Source of the DNA: an uncultured Clostridia bacterium
Lineage (GTDB): Bacteria; Bacillota; Clostridia; TANB77; CAG-508
DNA: 48,391 bases
Assembly (NCBI GenBank): GCA_944390975.1
Contig: CALXRX010000011.1
Location: 1 to 48,391 of the forward strand
Direction: 5' to 3'
Under the pieces are notes generated by a model, which saw only the letters and a list, made by a program, of their open reading frames with translations, was not told where the DNA came from and ran no database searches. This document shows positions 34,162-43,560 of this stretch, in pieces (the stretch's first letter is position 1; the number at the start of each line of letters is the position of its first letter). Made by a program: the position numbers and the translations under genes.

Positions 34162-34653
34162 CTATTTTAATTCATCTAATACTTTATCTAATTTTTGTAC
34201 AGTTGCTTTTCCATATACTTCGCCATTTACTGTAAATACTGGTGCTAATCCACAAGCACCAACACATCTAGTGGCTTCTATTGAAAATTTTCCATCTTTT
34301 GTAGTCTCACCTGCTTCTATATTTAATCTTTCTTTCAATCTATCCATAATTTTACTAGAGCCTTTTACATAGCATGCTGTTCCTAAGCAAACTGCAATAT
34401 GATATTTTCCTTTTGGTTTTAATGTAAATCTTGAATAAAAAGTAATTACTCCATAAATTTCTGCTAATGGTATATTTAAGTATTTTGATATTTCCATTTG
34501 TGCATGTTTTGGAATATATCCATAATGTTCTTGAACTTCATTTAGTATTTGTATTAAATTGTCTTTGTCTTGTGTATATATTTGTAATATTTTTTCTAGT
34601 TCTTCATCTTTACACTCATTTCCACAATTGCAAGTATTTTTTATTTCCTCCAT
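34162..34653 (-). CDS. hydC: NuoE-like 2Fe-2S subunit HydC
   Basis: The 163-residue thioredoxin-like 2Fe-2S protein forms the third subunit of the NAD(P)-linked hydrogenase. Cluster ligands are CLGTACYVKGS near residue 90 and CVGACGLAP near residue 130. The N-terminus has extra Cys (CNCGNEC) that is unusual for NuoE and may bind another metal. It is first in the operon and about 35 bases from hydB. Confidence 0.92.
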   Translation of the reverse strand: MEEIKNTCNCGNECKDEELEKILQIYTQDKDNLIQILNEVQEHYGYIPKHAQMEISKYLNIPLAEIYGVITFYSRFTLKPKGKYHIAVCLGTACYVKGSSKIMDRLKERLNIEAGETTKDGKFSIEATRCVGACGLAPVFTVNGEVYGKATVQKLDKVLDELK

Positions 34654-34691
34654 TTTATCATCTTCCTTTCTTAGATAATAACCTTAGAATG

Positions 34692-34720
34692 ATTATATCA
34701 AACTAAAATTATTTAAACAA
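34692..34720 (-). promoter_or_regulatory. Promoter of the hydCBA operon
   Basis: On the minus strand -35 TTGTTT (34715-34720) and -10 TATAAT (34692-34697) are 17 bases apart, about 40 bases before the hydC ATG. Confidence 0.65.
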
Positions 34721-34760
34721 TTCTTTTGTCACATATTGTTGATTTTTTTGTTTTTTATTT

Positions 34761-35423
34761 TTAATCATATATTTCAATTGCTTTTACAATTACTCTTTTT
34801 ATTGCTCCTGCTGTACAAGTAATAAGTGTTAATTCTCTTTCTCCTCCTGTTTCTTGCTCTAAGCAACTTACATCCTTAGGACTTGTTTTATATGTGTCAT
34901 ACACTTGATACTTTATATTTCTATCAAATGTATCTGTTAATATTATTTCATCACCTATTTCTAATTTTTTTATTCCTCCAAACATTTTATTATTTCGGTA
35001 ATTATGTCCTGCAATACAAAAATTTCCTGGTTTATTGATATCAGGACCATATAACTTTGTTACTGATACTTTTAATGATTTTGTATTAGTTTGTGATAAT
35101 ATATAGCTACTTAGTTCTAATTTTGGTATATCTATTTTTCCTATTACTTTATATCCTTTTACTTCTTTTGGCATATTTTTGTATTCTTCTAATGTTAATA
35201 TTTCCTTATTAGTTTTTATTGTATTTATATTTTCTACTTTATTTTCTTTCTGAGTTTGTACTATATTTACCATATTTTTTGCATCTTGATTTATTTGTTC
35301 AAAATTTTTTTCCTCCCTTATTTTTACTATTCCAATTAATATAAATATGATTTGTAGTATTATAACTAAATTTAAAATTATCACAGTTTTCGATAATTTA
35401 AAACACGCAAACTTTACTTTCAT
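34761..35423 (-). CDS. Sortase (class D/E-like)
   Basis: This 220-residue membrane-anchored transpeptidase attaches LPxTG-type proteins to the cell wall. An N-terminal helix (residues 11-33) precedes a linker and the sortase beta barrel (VIGKIDIPKLELSSYIL). The catalytic His is in CIAGHNYRNNKMF near residue 143 and the Cys in LTLITCTAGAIKRVIVKA near residue 203, with the Arg eight residues later. The gene directly follows the LPKTG protein (35495-36109), its probable substrate. It is likely a housekeeping-type sortase D/E. Confidence 0.88.
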   Translation of the reverse strand: MKVKFACFKLSKTVIILNLVIILQIIFILIGIVKIREEKNFEQINQDAKNMVNIVQTQKENKVENINTIKTNKEILTLEEYKNMPKEVKGYKVIGKIDIPKLELSSYILSQTNTKSLKVSVTKLYGPDINKPGNFCIAGHNYRNNKMFGGIKKLEIGDEIILTDTFDRNIKYQVYDTYKTSPKDVSCLEQETGGERELTLITCTAGAIKRVIVKAIEIYD

Positions 35424-35442
35424 ATTTCTCCTTTTATACTAC

Positions 35443-35477
35443 AAAAGAAGCGAAAAGTATTATTTCCCGCTTCTTTT
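35443..35477 (-). terminator. Terminator/attenuator between the LPKTG and sortase genes
   Basis: A 10-bp stem AAAAGAAGCG/CGCTTCTTTT lies between the two genes, so the sortase may be made partly by read-through. There is only a short T run on the minus strand. Confidence 0.6.
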
Positions 35478-35494
35478 ATAAATTACGCTATTAT

Positions 35495-36109
35495 TTATGC
35501 CTTTATTTTTTTCTTATTTATATATATTCCTACTATGGTTACTATTATTACAATTCCTATTATATACATAGCATATTCTACTACACTTGTTCCTGTTTTT
35601 GGTAATTCTTCTATCATGTTTTGAGTTGTTGTATTATTTACTACATTATCTACAACTGGTGGGATATCTTCATAAACTTCTATTGTAAATGATTTTGATG
35701 TTATTACTGAATTAGAATTGGTTACATTAACTAGACTTAATGTAATTGTATATGTACCCTCTTCTGGAAATGTAGCTTTTATTGGTGTTGTATTTGTAAA
35801 ATCTCCCCCAACTGCAAAACCTGTAGGTGGGCCCCAATATCCAACTTGTGCAATATCAATTTCAGATTGATTTGTGTCTGTTGCAAGTATTACAGGTGTT
35901 GCAGGTCCACTTATATCTACTTTTATTCTTACATTTGTATATTGCGTTCCTCCTGTTCCTATTAATAATACATTCGCATTTTTTTCTATATTTTTAGTAA
36001 TTGTTCCTGTATATTGTATATCAAAACTATACTCATCTGCTGCTAGAACTAAGCTTGAAGCACTTATAACAATTACAAAAATAATTAAAAATGATAATAA
36101 TTTTTTCAT
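35495..36109 (-). CDS. LPxTG cell-wall-anchored protein
   Basis: The 204-residue secreted protein has a signal peptide (1-23, ending VLAADE). A beta-rich domain of about 115 residues (FDIQYTGTITKN ... TITLSLVNVTN) follows, then a short Thr/Asn linker. The sorting signal LPKTG is near residue 170, followed by a hydrophobic helix and a positively charged tail KKKIKA. It lies directly upstream of the sortase gene and is its obvious substrate. The ligand is not known. Confidence 0.88.
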   Translation of the reverse strand: MKKLLSFLIIFVIVISASSLVLAADEYSFDIQYTGTITKNIEKNANVLLIGTGGTQYTNVRIKVDISGPATPVILATDTNQSEIDIAQVGYWGPPTGFAVGGDFTNTTPIKATFPEEGTYTITLSLVNVTNSNSVITSKSFTIEVYEDIPPVVDNVVNNTTTQNMIEELPKTGTSVVEYAMYIIGIVIIVTIVGIYINKKKIKA

Positions 36110-36150
36110 ATATAAACCTCTCTTTCGATTTAGTTATTAATATATATGAT

Positions 36151-36198
36151 AAAAGAATGGATATAATGACATTGTTTTGTCTTTATATCCATCCTTTT
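36151..36198 (-). terminator. Terminator of the murL-murD operon
   Basis: An imperfect stem with arms AATGGATATAATGACA and TTGTCTTTATATCCATT, loop ttgt, has a T run on the minus strand side. It lies just past the murD stop. Confidence 0.7.
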
Positions 36199-36206
36199 AA
36201 ATTTAT

Positions 36207-37571
36207 CTATTCTTTATTATTTTCACTTCTAACTAATTCCTTAAATTTTTCTCCTCTTTCTTTAAAATTTTTAAAATATCCATAACTTGATGCTGCTGGT
36301 GATAATGCACATATCATTCCTTTTTTAGTTAGTTTTTTTGCGTATATAACTGCTTCTTCTAAATTCTTTGCTAATACTACATTTCTATTTTCTTTGTTTA
36401 TTTTATCATATATATATTCTCCAGTTTTTGGTAAGCAAATAATATTTTCTATTTTTGTATTGTTTAAGTAATTTATAAGCTCTGTTAAATCTATTCCTCT
36501 ATCATTCCCACCTAAAATTATTGTGTTTACTTTTTCTAAGGCCTCTATACAATTTATTGTGGCTTCAGGTATTGTTGCAATTGAATCATTATAATAGTCT
36601 ACTCCATCATAGTTTCCTACAAATTCCATTCTATGTTCTAAGGTCTTAAATTCATTTATTGTTTTAATTGTTTTATTTAAATCTAAATTTAGTATAATAC
36701 TTACTGCAAGTACAAACATTATATCATTTAAGTTATGTTTTCCCTTTAAATTTCTTTCATCGTTTGAATTATATATTTTTATTCCCTTAAAGTATACTCC
36801 TCCATCTATTAGATACATAGCTTTATTATCATCGTCTGTCATTGTAATACTATATGAATTATTTTTATATTTGTAATTATATGCATTCATCAATTTATTA
36901 TCTCTATTATAAATACTAATATCATCATCTTTTTGATATTTAAAAATGTTAAACTTAGCTTCTATATAATTTTCTAATGATTCATAGTGGTCTAAATGTT
37001 CTTCATATATATTTAATAATATAGCTATATTAGGTGATTTTTTAATATATTCTAAACCATGTGAAGACATTTCTATAACTACTATCATATCCTCTGTTAC
37101 TTCTTCTATATGGTCAAATATTGGTATTCCTATATTTCCAAGTAAAACTGCCTTTTTATTTTGCTGTATTAGCATTTCATATATTAATGAACTTGTTGTA
37201 CTTTTCCCCTTAGTCCCTGTTATTCCTATTGTATAGCAATTAATATATTCTAAAAATAATTCTAATTGAGAAGTAACTTTATTTATAAATTTAGTAGTAT
37301 CAATTCCTTTAAATGAAACTCCTGGAGATTTTAGTATTAAATCAAAATTTTCGATATCTTTTAAATACTCTTCTCCAGTATAAAATTTTAAATTTTTATC
37401 TGTTTCTAAATATTTTTTCTCACTTTCAGAATCTTTTGTCTTATATGTAATTACTAATGAAATATCAGGAAAATATTTTCTTATAAAACTATATGTTGAT
37501 TTTCCTTCTACTCCAAAACCTAATATCATTATTTTTTTATTTTCTAAATAATTTAATAAATCCTTAAACAT
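36207..37571 (-). CDS. murD: MurD-type ligase, probably the MurD2 partner of MurL
   Basis: This 454-residue cytoplasmic ligase adds glutamate to UDP-MurNAc-L-Ala. The P-loop is GITGTKGKSTTSSL near residue 115, with NIYEEHLDHYESLENY near 178, YNDSIATIPEAT near 310 and the C-terminal LGGNDRGIDLTEL near 345. It overlaps the upstream murL-like gene by eight bases. In bacteria with this pair, the ligase (MurD2) adds L-Glu and MurL epimerises it to D-Glu. Whether this protein uses L- or D-Glu cannot be read from the sequence. It lacks nothing expected of MurD. Confidence 0.88.
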   Translation of the reverse strand: MFKDLLNYLENKKIMILGFGVEGKSTYSFIRKYFPDISLVITYKTKDSESEKKYLETDKNLKFYTGEEYLKDIENFDLILKSPGVSFKGIDTTKFINKVTSQLELFLEYINCYTIGITGTKGKSTTSSLIYEMLIQQNKKAVLLGNIGIPIFDHIEEVTEDMIVVIEMSSHGLEYIKKSPNIAILLNIYEEHLDHYESLENYIEAKFNIFKYQKDDDISIYNRDNKLMNAYNYKYKNNSYSITMTDDDNKAMYLIDGGVYFKGIKIYNSNDERNLKGKHNLNDIMFVLAVSIILNLDLNKTIKTINEFKTLEHRMEFVGNYDGVDYYNDSIATIPEATINCIEALEKVNTIILGGNDRGIDLTELINYLNNTKIENIICLPKTGEYIYDKINKENRNVVLAKNLEEAVIYAKKLTKKGMICALSPAASSYGYFKNFKERGEKFKELVRSENNKE

Positions 37572-38940
37572 TAAAAATCTTTCCTTTTAAAATTTCTTCT
37601 AATTCCTTTGGTACACTGTTTTCTTCATTGTACTGTTTTGTTAAATCTTTTGACATATCTACTAATTTATAATTATTTTTATAAAATTGTAATAGATATG
37701 GTAATTTTTTATTTTTTTCTTCTAGTTGAATAATTGTATTTGCAATTGCAAAGTTTACCTCTTCATATGTTCCAACACATTCAAATGGTTTTGTTTTTCC
37801 GTATCCACATAATTCTTTAAATGTTTCTAATAAGCTTTCTTTTTGCAATAAATCTTGCCCAAATATTTTTGTTAGTTTTTCATTGCAATATAAGAACGGT
37901 GATAATATAATGAATACAAATAAACATTTAGGACAATTCCCACACCATACCCATGGTATTTGCTTACTTCCTACATTACAACTTTTAAATATTTTATGGT
38001 ATTGTTCATTTTTTGAAAATAACATAGCTATTTGCAATTCGTTTATTGGTCTTAACATGCTAAAATACTCTACTTCAGCTTTTAAATACTTTTGTGAATA
38101 GTATTGAAAATCTTTTTCAAATTCATAACTTTTTGAGTATTGATGATTTATTTTTTCTCCTTCTACATTAGTTTCTTCTGCACTAGCTTCATTTGATAAT
38201 GCAATGTATTTTTTATTTGTAAGAAAAGCTATGAAATATGATAAAAATGCAAGTAATGCAGAAAATGGTGTATGACCATTTAAAAAGCCTTCTTTATTTA
38301 ATTTTATTAAGTTTGAATCTATTATTCGTTTTACTTCTATTATTTTGTTATCTTCATAACCTGCTATATGTGCACAATCTATAGAAGGCTGTTTTCCTCC
38401 AACTATTAAACAATAATTATCTTCTTTATATTTCTTTAATAATTCTAATGTTACAGTAGAATCTTTTCCTCCTCCAATTGGTATTAAAATACCATTATTT
38501 GTGCATTTATTTTCATTTATTATTTCTTTATATGTTTGTTGTACTGTTATTTGCATCATTTCTTCTTGTGTCATATTTATATTATTGACATATCTATATT
38601 CCCCTAAACCGTAATAATATAATTTTTTAAACCATTCAACTTGTTCTTCATTTAAATAACCACATTTTATTATTACATTTTTAGGACATGCACATTTCCA
38701 ATAACTTATTAATTCAACCATTCCAATATTAAAAGCTAAATTTCTTACATATTCATTATTAATATCCTTAAATTGGATTTCTTTTTTATCTATTTCTATT
38801 ATAGGATTAAATTTTGCTAAATTTGTTATTTCAAAATAATACTTTATTACAATCTTGTTATCTTTTTCAAATAATTCGAATTTATCATAAATAAATTCTT
38901 TATATTTTTCTCTAAATTCAATAAATTTATTATTTTGCAT
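37564..38940 (-). CDS. murL: MurL-like UDP-MurNAc-L-Ala-L-Glu epimerase
   Basis: The 458-residue protein resembles MurL, which converts the terminal L-Glu of UDP-MurNAc-L-Ala-L-Glu to D-Glu with ATP. The PP-loop-like motif ILIPIGGGKDSTVTLELLKK is near residue 146. Further blocks are GGKQPSIDCAHIAG, PFSALLAFLSYFIAF, ALSNEASAEETNVEGEKINHQYSKSYEFE (positions near 250) and the zinc-like cluster WCGNCPKC near 335. The eight-base overlap with murD fits the known MurD2-MurL gene pairing. Recognition is by motif pattern and context, not by a database search. This pair is described for some Gram-negative bacteria, so its presence in a Clostridia-like genome is of interest. Confidence 0.75.
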   Translation of the reverse strand: MQNNKFIEFREKYKEFIYDKFELFEKDNKIVIKYYFEITNLAKFNPIIEIDKKEIQFKDINNEYVRNLAFNIGMVELISYWKCACPKNVIIKCGYLNEEQVEWFKKLYYYGLGEYRYVNNINMTQEEMMQITVQQTYKEIINENKCTNNGILIPIGGGKDSTVTLELLKKYKEDNYCLIVGGKQPSIDCAHIAGYEDNKIIEVKRIIDSNLIKLNKEGFLNGHTPFSALLAFLSYFIAFLTNKKYIALSNEASAEETNVEGEKINHQYSKSYEFEKDFQYYSQKYLKAEVEYFSMLRPINELQIAMLFSKNEQYHKIFKSCNVGSKQIPWVWCGNCPKCLFVFIILSPFLYCNEKLTKIFGQDLLQKESLLETFKELCGYGKTKPFECVGTYEEVNFAIANTIIQLEEKNKKLPYLLQFYKNNYKLVDMSKDLTKQYNEENSVPKELEEILKGKIFNV

Positions 38941-38954
38941 AATTATCTCCTTTT

Positions 38955-41321
38955 CTATTTTCTAAGTTCTGCTCCTAGTTGCTTTTGAAGTCCTGTAATT
39001 ATTTTTTCCATAATAGGATTTACTTCATCATCTGTTAAAGTTTTATCTTTTGCAGCAAAAGTTAATGAATATGCCATACTTTTTTTATCTGCATCAATAT
39101 TCTTTCCAGTATAAACATCAAATATCTCTATGTTATTTAGTAATGATCCTCCTAATTTTTTAATTGTTGTTTGTATTTCTTGTGAAGTTTTATTTTTATC
39201 TACAAGTATTGCTAGGTCTTTTTTTATTTCAGGATATTTTGAAATTTCTTTATATTTCATACCTCCTACTTTTTTAGAAAGCAGTTTATCTAAATTTATT
39301 TCAAATACAAATACATCTTCTTTTGCTTTTGCAGGATGTACCTTTCCAATAATTCCTATTATATTATTATTTAAAGATATTTGTGCACTTTGGTATGGAT
39401 GCATTTCTTTTGGTATTTCTTCCTTAACTACTAAACTATATCTTCCTGCATATCCCAAATAATCTAATAATTCTTCAACTACTCCTTTTATAACATAGAA
39501 ATTAACTTGTTTTCTGTTTCCTATTTCAGTATAATATAAGCCACTCATTAATACGGCAATTTTATTTTCTTCTATATATTCGTCTTCCTTTTTTCCGAAT
39601 CCTTTTCCTATTTCAAATATAGAAACATCTTTAACATTATGTGCTATATTATATTCATATATTTTATATAAAGAAGGAAGTACACTATATCTTAAAGTAT
39701 TTCTTTCTTCTGTCATAGGATCTAATAATTTTAATATTTCTATATTATCATTTGTAAATTCTTTTGCTTCTTTTTCATTTACTAATATATATGATAATGT
39801 TTCATTTAATCCCAAATCTACCATTTTATTTCTAATACTTCTTGTTGTTTTATCATAACTTCCTGGTTTTACTGGTAGAACTGGTAGTTTTCCTATAATA
39901 TTATCTACTCCATAAATTCTACCTACTTCTTCTATTAAATCCTCTTTAATAGATATGTCTAATCTTCTTTTTGGCACTTCTACTGTTATTGTATTTCCAT
40001 TTACATTACTATTAAATCCTAATCTTCTAAATACATCTAGTACATCTTTTTGTGGAACATCTATACCTAAAATTTCATTTATGTTGTCAAATGTAATATC
40101 TATTTTTTTATCTGTTCTATCTGTAGTATCATATTTTGCAAGTCCTCCTACAATTTCTGCATCAGCATATTTTTCAAGTAAGTGACATGCTCTTTGTATT
40201 GCCATATATGTTCTGTTTGAATCTATTCCTTTTTCAAAACGATTACTTGCTTCACTTCTTAATATCTTTTTTGAAGTATATCTAATTTTAACAGGATTAA
40301 ATATTGCAGCTTCTATAACTATATTTTTTGTTGAAGGTTGTATTTCTGTATCTAGTCCTCCCATAACTCCAGCAAGCCCAATTGCTCTTTTTCCATCAGA
40401 TATTACAATATCATCTTCTCCTAAAGTTCTTTCTATGTTGTCTAATGTTGTAAGTTTTTCACCTTCTTTTGCCATTCTTACAGCTAGCATTCCATTTAAT
40501 GTATCTGCATCATAAAAATGAAGTGGCTGACCAAATTCTAGCATTACATAATTACTAATATCTACTACATTGTTTATTGGCCTAATTCCTGAAGCAATTA
40601 GTCTGTTTTTTATAAATGTTGGACTTTCTTTTATTTTTACATTATTAACTTTTTTAGCTAGGAAAATAGTACAATTTTCTGTTTGTATATCTAATTTAAA
40701 TATGTCGTTTATATTTGTATCATTTTCTTTATATGACATTTCTACTGTTTTTACTGGCTTATCATAAATTGCACCAATTTCATAAGCCATACCTAAAATA
40801 CTTAATAAATCTCCTCTATTTGCTGTTAAATCAAAGTCTATTACTTCATCATCAAGTTCTAATATTTTTATAGGATCTTCTCCTACTTCTGCTGCTTGAG
40901 GTAATTCATGAATTCCATTTTTATCTGCTTCTTTTAAAAATTTGTTTTCTAATCCAAGTTCTGCAATTGAACATAACATTCCTTCTGATTCTACTCCACG
41001 TATATTTCCTTTTTTTATTTTTATTTCTGGAAGTTCTGCTCCAACTTGTGCTACTATTACTTTTAGTCCTTTTCTTACATTTGGTGCACCACATACTATA
41101 TTTAAAATTTGATTTCCTATATCTACTTTACATACATGTAAGTGGTCAGAGTCTGGATGCATAGTACATTCTTTTACTTCTCCTACAATTAATTTCGTAG
41201 CATTTATTAATTTACCTGCACTATCATATTCATTTCCTACTCTTGTCATATCTTCTGCAAGTGTTTTTACGTCTACATCTATATCTACATAATCTTTTAC
41301 AAAATTAGTACTTAATTTCAT
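38955..41321 (-). CDS. pheT: Phenylalanyl-tRNA synthetase beta subunit
   Basis: This is the beta chain of the (alpha beta)2 class IIc synthetase. It has a tRNA-binding domain (residues 40-150: [18 protein letters not shown]), B3/B4 editing domain (about 205-380, with [19 protein letters not shown]), B5 (about 405-470), catalytic-like core and a C-terminal anticodon-binding FDX-ACB domain ([15 protein letters not shown]). About 788 residues from ATG 41321, chosen for its eight-base spacing from AAAGGA (upstream ATG 41342 is too early). It overlaps pheS by 17 bases, so translation is coupled. Confidence 0.95.
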   Translation of the reverse strand: MKLSTNFVKDYVDIDVDVKTLAEDMTRVGNEYDSAGKLINATKLIVGEVKECTMHPDSDHLHVCKVDIGNQILNIVCGAPNVRKGLKVIVAQVGAELPEIKIKKGNIRGVESEGMLCSIAELGLENKFLKEADKNGIHELPQAAEVGEDPIKILELDDEVIDFDLTANRGDLLSILGMAYEIGAIYDKPVKTVEMSYKENDTNINDIFKLDIQTENCTIFLAKKVNNVKIKESPTFIKNRLIASGIRPINNVVDISNYVMLEFGQPLHFYDADTLNGMLAVRMAKEGEKLTTLDNIERTLGEDDIVISDGKRAIGLAGVMGGLDTEIQPSTKNIVIEAAIFNPVKIRYTSKKILRSEASNRFEKGIDSNRTYMAIQRACHLLEKYADAEIVGGLAKYDTTDRTDKKIDITFDNINEILGIDVPQKDVLDVFRRLGFNSNVNGNTITVEVPKRRLDISIKEDLIEEVGRIYGVDNIIGKLPVLPVKPGSYDKTTRSIRNKMVDLGLNETLSYILVNEKEAKEFTNDNIEILKLLDPMTEERNTLRYSVLPSLYKIYEYNIAHNVKDVSIFEIGKGFGKKEDEYIEENKIAVLMSGLYYTEIGNRKQVNFYVIKGVVEELLDYLGYAGRYSLVVKEEIPKEMHPYQSAQISLNNNIIGIIGKVHPAKAKEDVFVFEINLDKLLSKKVGGMKYKEISKYPEIKKDLAILVDKNKTSQEIQTTIKKLGGSLLNNIEIFDVYTGKNIDADKKSMAYSLTFAAKDKTLTDDEVNPIMEKIITGLQKQLGAELRK

Positions 41322-42360
41322 TTTCTTCATCCTTTCTATCAAATTGATTTAAAAATCTCACATCATTTGTATATAACAAACGAATATCTGTAATTCCATA
41401 TTTAAACATTGCTAGTCTATCAAGACCTGTTCCAAAAGCAAATCCACTATATATTTCTGGATCATATCCATTCATTTTTAGTACATTTGGATGTACCATA
41501 CCTGAGCCTAAAATTTCAATCCATCCAGTTTGTTTGCATAAATTGCATCCTTTTCCTCCACATTTGAAACAGCTTACATCTACTTCATAAGATGGCTCTG
41601 TAAAAGGGAAATAACTAGGTCTAAATCTTAATTTAGAATTCTGACCAAGCATTTTTTTTACGAAAACTTCTAATGTGCCTTTTAAATCTGCAAGTGAAAT
41701 ATTTTTATCAATTAATAAACCTTCTATTTGCCCAAATTGATGTGAATGTGTTGCATCATCATCTCTACGATATGTTTTACCTGGGCAAATAACTCGAATT
41801 GGTGTTTTTTCTTCATTTTCCATCATAACTCTTGCTTGAACTGCTGAAGTTTGTGTACGTAGTAAATATTCTGTAGTTATATAAAAGCTATCTTGCATGT
41901 CTCTTGCAGGATGTCCTTTAGGAAGATTTAACCTCTCAAAACAATATTCATCAGTTTCAAGTTCTGGTCCAGATACTACATCATATCCCATAGATACAAA
42001 TAAATCTTCTAATTCTTCAATTATACGATTTACTGGATGTTTACTCCCTCTTTTTAATTTTATGCCTGGTAATGTAATATCTATTTTTTCTTTTTCTAAT
42101 TTATTATTTAATTCTTCTTTTCTTAGTTCTTCTAACCTATTACTTATTAGGTTTTCTAATTCATCTCTAACTTTATTTACTAAGCTTCCTATAATTGGTC
42201 TCTCTTCTGGTGATAGTTCACCCATTTTTCTTAAAACTAATGTAAGTTCTCCTTTTTTTCCTAAATACTTTACTCTAGCTTCATCTAGTTTTTCTAAAGT
42301 TGTTGAACTTAATATTTCTTCTTTTGCTTTTTTTTGTAAATTTTCAATTTGTTGTTTCAT
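41305..42360 (-). CDS. pheS: Phenylalanyl-tRNA synthetase alpha subunit
   Basis: This 351-residue catalytic alpha chain has an N-terminal coiled coil (1-90). The class II catalytic domain follows with motif 1 ([19 protein letters not shown]), motif 2 ([19 protein letters not shown]) and motif 3 ([18 protein letters not shown]). A four-Cys zinc-like insert [12 protein letters not shown] is near residue 255. Expression is controlled by a T-box leader upstream. ATG, with AGGAGGG before it. Confidence 0.96.
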   Translation of the reverse strand: MKQQIENLQKKAKEEILSSTTLEKLDEARVKYLGKKGELTLVLRKMGELSPEERPIIGSLVNKVRDELENLISNRLEELRKEELNNKLEKEKIDITLPGIKLKRGSKHPVNRIIEELEDLFVSMGYDVVSGPELETDEYCFERLNLPKGHPARDMQDSFYITTEYLLRTQTSAVQARVMMENEEKTPIRVICPGKTYRRDDDATHSHQFGQIEGLLIDKNISLADLKGTLEVFVKKMLGQNSKLRFRPSYFPFTEPSYEVDVSCFKCGGKGCNLCKQTGWIEILGSGMVHPNVLKMNGYDPEIYSGFAFGTGLDRLAMFKYGITDIRLLYTNDVRFLNQFDRKDEENEIKY

Positions 42361-42423
42361 TTTATCCCTCCTAAAATTTATTTTCTTTCAAAATCTTACT
42401 CATGTTTCTTTTTTATTTTTCAA

Positions 42424-42662
42424 AAAAATCCATTTCTATCCTAATATATAGGACGAAATGGATTCGTGGTACCACCTATTTTTATTAATTAAATAATTAA
42501 CCTCATTACAGTTATAACGGAACTACCGTCTATTCCTACTATATTTCAAAATAGAGCCTAAAAAGTGAAATTTCAGTTAAAGTATATATTGTAAGCTCAC
42601 AGCAACTACTTACATTCTCTTTTATATATTCATTTAACCTATTTGCTTTTTAATTGGCTTTT
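42424..42662 (-). promoter_or_regulatory. T-box riboswitch of pheST
   Basis: The minus strand carries the T-box core AGGTGGTACCACG (42476-42464) followed by a terminator hairpin (AATCCATTTCGTCC and complement, T7). Upstream are stem I elements, AGAGAATG and GCTGTGAGC. A candidate Phe specifier UUC is at 42569-42567. Uncharged tRNA-Phe would favour antitermination and expression of pheST. Confidence 0.9.
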
Positions 42663-42673
42663 CTATGTATATT

Positions 42674-42702
42674 ATATTAGCACATATTTTGCTTTTGTTC
42701 AA
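42674..42702 (-). promoter_or_regulatory. Promoter of the pheST T-box leader
   Basis: On the minus strand -35 TTGAAC (42697-42702) is followed after 17 bases by TAATAT (42674-42679). An overlapping TATAAT (42671-42676) gives a longer spacing. Confidence 0.5.
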
Positions 42703-42731
42703 TAGTTTATAAAAAATTTTAAAAAATTGGC

Positions 42732-42939
42732 TGTTAAAGTTCAGACTATTTTTCTTTTTTAAAATTGATAGGTAAATGTATATAAATATTTTGAACAGTC
42801 GCCATTCCCCAATGAAACTGTAAAAAATGTTTACACATTTAAACAGTTTCTATTGGTCCCCACTTATGGCTCCTCATCGTTCTTCAATATTTATATACAT
42901 TTACCTATCAATTAACTACTTATAGTCTGAACTTTAACA
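42732..42939. repeat. 208-bp palindromic MITE-like element
   Basis: Terminal inverted repeats tgttaaagttcagacta (42732-42748) and its complement (42923-42939) are perfect. A second, longer inner inverted repeat (42764-42796 against 42879-42912) and an inner GAAACTGT/ACAGTTTC pair give a nested cruciform or RNA hairpin. A related short copy is at 2722-2790. There is no gene inside. It lies in the 696-base gap between pheS and the gene at 43057. Confidence 0.8.
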
Positions 42940-42990
42940 ATTAGCAAGTAATATTTTTGCCTTTAATTGGTGAATCCTTCTGTATTTATC

Positions 42991-43020
42991 TTTACTTTTT
43001 ATATAAATTTGTGTTATAAT
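42991..43020 (+). promoter_or_regulatory. Promoter of gene 43057-43443
   Basis: -35 TTTACT (42991-42996) and -10 TATAAT (43015-43020) are 18 bases apart, 37 bases before the ATG. Confidence 0.5.
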
Positions 43021-43056
43021 AAGTTTACAATAAACTTTGAAAGGAAGACTGAATAA

Positions 43057-43443
43057 ATGAAATCTATCACATTTAAACTTGAACTTTCACACATAACTGA
43101 TGAAATGTTCCTTTTTATTGGAGAATTTCAGCGGCTTTCTAGTGAGAACAAAAACTTTATTATTGGTTTTAAAGAAGAAGGAAGAAATAAAGTTTTTGTT
43201 AGAACATGTAAAGAGTTTTTGGAAAATGCATATATATGCATATACGACAAGGATAATTTAAATTTAATCCTATCAGCTATTAACTATGCTATTGCATTAC
43301 AGGCAAAACCACAAATTAGCTTTCAGACAGATGGATTATCTATATTTTTATTCATCGATTTTGTTTCAGATTTACCATCTACACTTTACAAAATCCGAAA
43401 CTTTGCCGATTCTTGTGGAATAAGCTATGAAATGTATCCGTAA
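43057..43443 (+). CDS. Orphan protein of unknown function
   Basis: The 128-residue soluble protein starts MKSITFKLELSHI and has no family I recognise. It has mixed strands and helices, several Phe, and a C-terminal Cys (NFADSCGISYEMYP). It uses CGA and one CGG (43132) as ordinary Arg codons, and CGG here is not a frame break. It is slightly richer in GC than its neighbours and ends in a GC-rich terminator, which together suggest recent acquisition. It lies between the MITE-like element and spoVG. Confidence 0.6.
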   Translation: MKSITFKLELSHITDEMFLFIGEFQRLSSENKNFIIGFKEEGRNKVFVRTCKEFLENAYICIYDKDNLNLILSAINYAIALQAKPQISFQTDGLSIFLFIDFVSDLPSTLYKIRNFADSCGISYEMYP

Positions 43444-43456
43444 GTTTTAAGTCTCC

Positions 43457-43499
43457 AGCTCCCCTTCTTGCAATTTAGGAAGGGGAGCTTTTCTTTTAT
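43457..43499 (+). terminator. GC-rich terminator of gene 43057-43443
   Basis: An 11-bp stem AGCTCCCCTTC/GAAGGGGAGCT is followed by a T-rich tail. It is much GC-richer than other terminators in the window. Confidence 0.85.
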
Positions 43500-43510
43500 T
43501 TTTTATTCAC

Positions 43511-43548
43511 AAAAAAAGACCACTAAATGGTCTTTATTGGTCTTTTTC
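43511..43548 (-). terminator. Terminator of spoVG
   Basis: A stem AAAGACCA/TGGTCTTT is followed by a T run on the minus strand, directly past the spoVG stop. Confidence 0.7.
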
Positions 43549-43560
43549 TATATACATTTA

